DNA from: Palsa-504 sp963769715
Lineage (GTDB): Bacteria; Actinomycetota; Actinomycetes; Streptosporangiales; Streptosporangiaceae
NCBI GenBank assembly: GCA_963769715.1
Contig: CAVYNE010000028.1
Location: 62,001-126,000, forward strand
Reading direction: 5' to 3'
DNA: 64,000 nucleotides
Shown here: positions 58,186 to 64,000 of the stretch, one piece after another
Position numbering within the stretch: the stretch's first letter is position 1
How the letters are laid out: each line of letters starts with the position of its first letter
The notes under the pieces: model-generated
Told to the model about the DNA's origin: nothing
The model's database searches: none
What the model saw: only the letters and a program-made list of their open reading frames with translations
Made by a program: the position numbers and the translations under genes

Positions 58186-59149
58186 CTAGAAGCCTTCTTT
58201 CTTATAGTCGGGAATTTCGGCCGCGCCATCTGGGATCTCGATGGCTGATGACACCTCCCGCTGGAATTTCCGTAGTTCTACGCTCTGCATCGAGGTCAAC
58301 GGATTACGGATCCGCTCGTAGGATTCATGAGTAATATACTGCTTGGCGTGGAAGCTTTCCGGTGTATGGAACTGCACCTCGAACCGCTGCCCTCCCTGTG
58401 TCACCCATCGGGTATTTATTCCTTTGTACTCCCGGCTGCTCCAGGAATTATTGCTTAGGTACATCTCGTGCCCGTAGCTCTCTAGCCGTGCCTTAATATC
58501 GTAATAGCCTCTGATATAGTTCTCCGGCTGGAAACAGAACGTATAGCGGATCGCGTCTGGAATCTCACGTAGCGCATCACTCGCCGTTTTCCTGGTTCAG
58601 CTTTCAACTGCTCGGCGACCTTCTCCTTGAGGCGGTCGTCTCCCTTCAGTCGGCGGTCGAAGCCTTCCAGCCAGCCGCTGGAGGTGTTCTCCCGTTCGGC
58701 CGTCTGCATGTCCGCAGAGATCGCCGCCTCGGCCTTGCGTGCCCGGCTGATCGCGTCGATCGTTTCCGTATGGCGCTCCGGGCTGAGGGGAAAGCCTCCG
58801 TTGCCACGATACGATCCGGGCGGGTCAATCGGCCAGTCCGTCCTGCCACTGACTGCCGGTCCGTCGGCCAGCGTTCTTCGTGGTCTGCCCACATCCGCAG
58901 GAACAGCGGAACCTCGCTCCAGTAGCCCCGCTGGTCGACTTGCTCAGCTCGCTGCCCTGACCCGGGTACCTGCTCGGGCCGTTCTACCGCGTCCATCTCG
59001 GCGTGCGCACGCATCGCCTCATACACTCGCCCGCGCTCGTCAGGGTCAGGTAGCTCCCGGGACTTCGGGCTCAGTCGCTCCGCCCTGGCGCTGGCTTGCT
59101 CAGGGCGGCCGGATTCCTCCGGCTCGGACGGTATGTCCATCTGGGTCAT
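58186..59149 (-). pseudogene. toxin-domain protein, two frameshifts (RelA/SpoT-like fold possible)
   Basis: N-terminal part from ATG 59149 (MTQMDIPSEPEESGRPEQAS, GC-rich, charged helices), second part RTDWPIDPPGSYRGNGGFPL to LKEKVAEQLKAEPG, third part DALREIPDAIRYTFCFQPEN, KGINTRWVTQGGQRFEVQFH and a tail IPDYKKEGF. Shifts near 58850 and 58575. The last 130 residues resemble polymorphic-toxin tips with a Y-K-G-I-N..FEVQFHTPES pattern that echoes RelA/SpoT synthetase folds. That segment is clearly AT-richer than its surroundings. No secretion signal seen. Confidence 0.6.
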
Positions 59150-59234
59150 CGCTCTACAAAAACGGTGGATTCCCCGGCTCGGTTCAGCCCGGAGGTCGAT
59201 GCCTTCGGCCGCGTAATTCATTACGCTCAATCCC

Positions 59235-59927
59235 GTGAGCCGTTCACCAAGTCAGGAGCACAGTGCTGTGGCCGCGGCCAAGCCACCGGACCTGGTCGTC
59301 ATCATGCCGGTCAAGGACTGGGTATGCGCCCGTTGCACGGGTACCGGCGACCTGCTGACGATGGACGACGCGGGACCGTTGTGCATGACCTGCGCCGACC
59401 TGGATCACCTGGTGTTCCTCGGCGCGGGCGACGCCGCGCTGACCCGTAGGTCCAAGAAGGCCAGCGTGCTTTCGGCCGTGGTCGTACGGTGGAGTCGCAG
59501 CCGCAAGCGGTACGAGCGGCAGGGCATCCTGGTCGAGGAAGCAGCGCTCGAGCAGGCCGAACAGGAGTGCCTCGCTGACGAGGACGCGAGGATGCGCCGT
59601 CGTGAACGGGACCGTGAGCGCCGCGCCGACGAGGACGTGGAACTGCAGGCCCGCATGGCGGCGGAAATCGCACGGCTGTTTCCGTACTGTCCGCCCGGAC
59701 GCGCCGAGGCGATCGCCCGCCACGCGGCCCTACGGGGCAGCGGCCGGGTAGGCCGTTCCGCGGCTGGCCGCGCTCTCGACGAGAAGGCGATCACCTTGGC
59801 CGTGGTGGCCTCGGTCCGCCACCAGGACACCGACTACGACTCCCTGTTGATGTCCGGCGTCCCCCGCGACGTCGCCCGGGACCGCATCCGCCCCGACATC
59901 GACCGCACTCTCGCCAACTGGGCGTAG
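59235..59927 (+). CDS. DUF2293 protein with zinc-finger-like N-terminus
   Basis: 230 residues from GTG 59235. CARCTGTGDLL..CMTCADLDHL (about 31-60) forms a CxxC..CxxC cluster; a charged, Arg/Glu-rich coiled coil follows (about 85-140), then the DUF2293 C-terminal domain (FPYCPPGRAEAIARHAALRG to VARDRIRPDIDRTLANWA). Function unknown; a nucleic-acid role is plausible. Divergent from the toxin gene. Confidence 0.82.
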   Translation: MSRSPSQEHSAVAAAKPPDLVVIMPVKDWVCARCTGTGDLLTMDDAGPLCMTCADLDHLVFLGAGDAALTRRSKKASVLSAVVVRWSRSRKRYERQGILVEEAALEQAEQECLADEDARMRRRERDRERRADEDVELQARMAAEIARLFPYCPPGRAEAIARHAALRGSGRVGRSAAGRALDEKAITLAVVASVRHQDTDYDSLLMSGVPRDVARDRIRPDIDRTLANWA

Positions 59928-59971
59928 ATCCGCCCGCCATTTTGTCAGTGGCCGGTGCGACACTCCGGGTC

Positions 59972-60124
59972 ATGGACACTCTCAGCAACCCACTGGCCAC
60001 CGAGCCCGAACCCCCGCTTACCGAAGTCGGCCAGGCCGCCCTGCGTGACGACGTGCTGCGCCGCCTCGGGACCATGCCGTTCCTTCCCGCCTGTCTATTC
60101 TTGACCTGCTCGCGCATTTCATAG
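59972..60124 (+). pseudogene. fragment of a small winged-helix-type gene
   Basis: From ATG 59972: MDTLSNPLATEPEPPLTEVG then QAALRDDVLRRLGTMPFLPA. It looks like the beginning of an actinobacterial regulator or replication-relaxation-like protein that is cut off after about 45 codons and abuts the DUF2399 gene tail. Weakly supported. Confidence 0.4.
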
Positions 60125-60183
60125 AGCATCCCAGGGCGAGGAAACGGCTCTGGTCGTGCTGCGGAGGCCGGGGTCGGCGGAGG

Positions 60184-61595
60184 TCAGTAACGCAGACAAG
60201 TACATCTACCGCGTGATGCGCGAGTCCGCCGTCGGCCTCCAGACCAGCCGAGGACGCAGCGAACTTGCTGGCGCAGAGCATGTAGCCATTCAGGAAGCGA
60301 GCAGGCTGAGCCGAATGCGTCGGAGAGGTCCGCTAGGAGCTCGTCGGCTACGGTCTCTTCGTAGACGACCCGTCCGGTAGCTCGCATCGTTTCGCGCAAC
60401 TCAGGTTCCCACGGTGTCGGCACGGGGTCGCCCTTGAGAGCGACAGCCGTGTCCCCGGCTTTGATGCCCGACAGGTAGTCGCCGGCGGTCATCCGCCATG
60501 GCCGGGCGCCGTGACGGTCGATGACCTTCGACGTGATGGCGACGCCGGGCCAGTCGAAGTCGCCGTGGTACGCCAGAACGCTGCCCGCAGCTACCGCGAT
60601 CCGTGCCAGCTTGTGGAATGCCGTGGAGGGCTGGCCTCGCGCAGATGAGTGGAGGGCACGCGGGACCGAGTTCTGCGCAGGCCCGCCTGAGCACGGCGGG
60701 ATTCTCGCACGCGAATATCCGGGCCAGGCCGAAGCCGGATCGGATGGACGTCGAGCTGGTGCAGCGTCACCTGGAACGGAGTGCCGTAGCGGGCCGCGCC
60801 GGTCAGCCATTCGGCTAGGCCGTCTCCTTGCGCGGCGAGGTTGAGGACAAGTACCCGGCTGGCCAGGTCGTCGATGATGACGTTGGAAAGATCCCACAGC
60901 TCGCGTCGCTGGGCGGCGGATGCCGGGCGGGCAACGCCCTCCCGAAGGGCCAGGGCCCGCATGATTAGGGTGGCGAGCGTACTGCCGTGGTTCAGCGCCT
61001 TCGTGTCGCCGGTGATGTGGGCGGCAAGCGCGGGCAGGGCGACGGGCTGAGCCTCTACCGGCCGGGCAGCGATGTACTCCAGAACGCGGACCGCCTGACC
61101 CAGCGTCGTCATATCGCCGGTGTTGGCGAGACGCGTGAGAGTGCCATCCGCGCTCAGGCCGCTCAGCCACATGGGGTACCAGGGACAGGACTCGTTCAGC
61201 GGGCTGCCTTCGGCCGCCGCGCTCAAGGCGGCGCGGGTCGCGGCCAGCGTGGCGGCCGCGGCCGGGCGATTGCGCAAGGGCTCGCCGAGAGCGGCCAGCG
61301 TGCCCGCCAGGCCGAGGCCAGTCGCCCGGGTCAGGGCGGCATCGAGTTCGGCCAGCCGCACGGTCATGCGCTTGGTTCCCGCGGGCTGATGGACGCCGGT
61401 GACGCCGATGATCGCCTTGCGCTCGGCGTCGTCCGGGGCGGCGATGCTGATCCGGCCGGTCAGTTGGCCGCCAGTCCGCTCCAGAGACTTGCGGGCCGCG
61501 GCCAGCAGCCGCCGGTACTCAGGGCCACGGTACCGGTCGAGGCTCGGCGCACCACCGCTCATGCTGTGTTTCCCGCGCCCGTTCGGCTCGTTCAT
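60184..61595 (-). pseudogene. TIGR02679-like JetD homolog (DUF3323-DUF2399), frameshifted
   Basis: From ATG 61595, overlapping the previous stop (ATGA). N-terminal DUF3323 region (GPEYRRLLAAARKSLERTGG, AAPDDAERKAIIGVTGVHQP), then after shifts near 60730 and 60660 the Toprim-like DUF2399: ARIFACENPAVLRRACAELG, then YHGDFDWPGVAITSKVIDRH with the DxD metal site. Analogous to JetD: nuclease subunit of an SMC-type anti-plasmid module. Two single-base breaks make it inactive as read. Confidence 0.75.
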
Positions 61596-64000
61596 TCGGA
61601 ATCCGTGTCCTCGTCGAGATCCTCCTCGACGGCGGTCACGAGCGTGCCATCGGTCTGGGCGGGGACGTGCCGGGTGGGGCGGAAGCCGAGCAGTTCGGCG
61701 GCGAGATCCTCGTTGCCCGCATATCCGGCGTCGGCGTCGATGAGCTGCTCGCCGTCCCAGAGGACAAGAAGGGTCGATAGCGCGTGAGTGGCCTTGTCGT
61801 GCTGCATGTCGTAGTGCGCGATCAACGGAACGGTCGGATAGCGGACCCAGAGGTCGTGTCCGGTCATGAACAGGTCGAGGTCGAATTTGACCGTCAGGCC
61901 CAGCAGTTCGGGCTTGAACGTGTCATCGATCCCCGCGAACGCCTCATCGAGGGCGACCATGCGCGGGCACGTCGGCTTCGAGGACGAATACAGCGCGTTG
62001 GCGGCGGCGAACAGCGGCATGTGGATCGCGGCGGATTTCTCCCCGCCGGACATCTCGGAGTGCTTCTTCCTGGTGAGCCGCTGCGGGGGACTGCCGGGGG
62101 AGAGCAGCTGGAGTTCGAAGGCGTGCCAGGACCGGTAGTCGAGGACCGCGGCGAGGACTTCCCGGTAGGTGTCGCGCGGATTGCCCGCGCGATGGTCATG
62201 GATCATCGCCCGGAGCAGCGCGCGCAACTCGGCCAGCCCGTCGGGACCGAGGCCGGCGGCGTCGCGGTCGAGCATGCGGGACACCGCGGCCTGCTGCTCG
62301 GTCCGTTTTTCCGAACGGACCCAGCTGATCCCGATCGCCATGCCCGAGGACATCGGCTTGGAGCGGGTGTCGGCGTCCATCGCGGCGACCAGATCCTTCG
62401 CCGCCAGCACCCGGGAGTGGATCTGCTGGGCGAGCGCGGTAAGCAGCGAATCCTCCAGCACCGTCCGCTCGCGTTCTTCCAGCAGGACGCCCTGGTTTTC
62501 CACGTCCTCCGCGATCTTGCGGGCGAAGGCGGCGGCGGATTTGCGCCCCTCGCTGGTGGCGACCTCGACGATGAACGGCGCGCTGCCGGTCAGGTCGGCC
62601 TGGTACCCGTCCTCTCCGGTCTTGAGCGCGTTCTCGAATTCCCGGTACGCGCTCCACATCCGGTCCACGGCGTTCTTGAGCACTCCGTCGGTGATGGCGC
62701 GCCCGCCCCGGGTCGCGGCGGTGAAGGCGTCCAGCAGCGCGGTCGACGCCGGCGGGCAGCATCGCGCGGATCGCCTCGACGGAGGTCTGCCTCGTCGGTC
62801 CCGATCGGCGCCGCCTCGGAAAGGGCGGCGGCCGCCTGCTCCGCGCCGGGCCATTGAGCTGGCGCCAGGCCAGGGCGCGGTTTCCGTGACGCCGAGCAGC
62901 GGGCGCAGGTCGCCGTGGGCGTACGGCGCGAACACGGCCGCCTGGGCGAACAGCTCGGAAACCGCCACGACCAGCGCCTCGCGGCCGCGCTGCAGATCTC
63001 GCCGCGCGGCCACCAGCTTGTCGTGTTCCGCCGCGGCGTTACCGCCGGCGGTCTTCTGCTCCGCTTTCGCCGCGCGCAGGCTAGCCTCGGTCTCGGATAT
63101 CTCGGCGCTGATCTGCTCGTACTCGGCTGCCGCTGGCCTGCTCGAGGACGCGAAGTTCCTCGTCGCTGGCCAGGTAAGCGGTCTGCTTTTCCTGCGAGCA
63201 GTTCGGCGGTTTCGTCGTTCTCGCCGCTGAGGCGATCGATGCGGGCGCGCCGTCCCTTCAGGTCCTCGCCGAGGTCGGCCGCCTCGCCGCGGGCGCGGAC
63301 GAGTTCTTCCGCCGCGCGCTCGAACTCGGCGACGGCACGCTCCACCGCGCTGACCTCGTCCGCGACTGACCGGCATGTCCCGGTCGGCGGCGGTCCTGCC
63401 GCAGCCGCCGGGTCCGCGCGTCGAGTTCCGCGATCTTCGCGTCGAGGGCCGTCTTCGCCTTCGTCTAGCCGGCTGCGGGCCGCCGACAGGTGGGCCGCCG
63501 CCTCGCTGACCTGCTGCAGCGCCTCACGCAACCGGCGCTGTCCTTGGCAGCTCACGCCGCGCGAGTTCCAGGTTCGCCAGGGCCTCGTCGACGAGGCCGA
63601 GTTCCGCCGCGAGCTCATCTCGCTGCCGGCCTGACCTCGGCGATCTGCCGGTCGAGCTCGGCGAGGCGAAGGCGGCGCCTGGCGGCCCGGTTGGTCGCTC
63701 CGATGAACTCGGGGGCCGGCCTTGGGCCGCGCGCCGAGATGCGGACCATAGCTGAACTGTGCCCGGGTGGTAACGACAGGAACGGCAGGCGAGCCGACCA
63801 TCGGATCGTCGGACCGATACTCGTCGGACAGGGCGATCGACGCGAGCACCGCCTCGACCAGGGCCGGCGCGACCATGTCCTGCTGCTCGGGGACGAGCAC
63901 GTCGGCGAGCGTCCGCCCGGCCGGCCGTGCCGCGGGCGGCAGCGCGACCAGGTAGCCGTCGGCCTCGGCCGCGCCGACCGCCGCCATCGTCAGCGGCGGG
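61592..64000 (-). pseudogene. TIGR02680-like SMC ATPase (JetC-type), broken, 5' end outside window
   Basis: The last 390 codons (about 61592-62760) are clean: SEMSGGEKSAAIHMPLFAAA is the ABC signature, RMVALDEAFAGIDDTFKPEL the Walker B, LFMTGHDLWVRYPTVP the switch. Above 62760 the coiled-coil coding is spread over all three frames with breaks near 62765, 62870, 63150, 63375, 63460, 63540 and 63630. The Walker A part lies outside the window. Pairs with the TIGR02679-like gene; these go together with TIGR02677/02678 genes in the DUF2397-type Wadjet branch. Confidence 0.72.

Noticed and set aside
1..64000. CRISPR arrays, tRNA and rRNA genes.
   Set aside because: No regularly spaced direct repeats, cloverleaf-like or rRNA-like segments were noticed while reading; a dedicated scan was not possible.

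Overview
High-GC actinobacterial chromosome. GC-rich codon use, many GTG/TTG starts, F420-dependent enzymes (a luciferase-like monooxygenase and a PPOX-fold protein), a hopanoid HpnH and a DUF222-type HNH nuclease gene point to an Actinomycetota member, most likely Streptosporangiales or a relative. I cannot name the species from sequence alone.

Layout. 1-11263 is an ordinary metabolic and regulatory stretch: Sir2 deacylase (cut by the window edge), alpha/beta hydrolase, acyl-CoA synthetase, GalE epimerase, a three-gene surface cassette ending in a class F sortase, a MarR-MFS pair, GNAT, a VOC protein and an ECF sigma factor. 11260-20430 is a nest of mobile DNA. A decayed IS200/IS605-type tnpA-tnpB pair is split by a group II intron. 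The intron reverse transcriptase is itself split into three pieces by two independent serine-recombinase elements. Removing both elements restores a 476-codon reading frame exactly, and removing the intron rejoins tnpB in frame.

20430-35050 mixes intact genes (an SgcJ/YciI/ECF42-type sigma cluster, PPOX oxidoreductase, GntR regulator, HipA-family kinase with DUF3037 and a methyltransferase) with further insertions: an IS66 element inside a VOC gene (8-bp target duplication), and an IS256 and an IS1182-type element inside a DUF222/HNH gene (8-bp and 6-bp duplications). 35052-42017 is chromosomal: two paralogous HAD phosphatases flanking an F420-type monooxygenase, and a SWIM/SNF2 helicase pair.

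42160-64000 is a defence and toxin island. It holds a frameshifted VapBC, a frameshifted P450 and a NUDIX gene. Next comes an intact four-gene Wadjet type I operon (jetA-jetB-jetC-jetD, 44859-51573), then hpnH and a TetR gene. A frameshifted SF1 helicase lies with its overlapping partner gene, followed by HipBA, a toxin-like gene with a probable immunity gene, and a DUF2293 gene. The window ends in a broken second SMC-type module (TIGR02679/TIGR02680-like). Many genes in this half carry single-base frameshifts, which suggests either heavy decay or indel errors in the sequence. No rRNA, tRNA or CRISPR array was seen.
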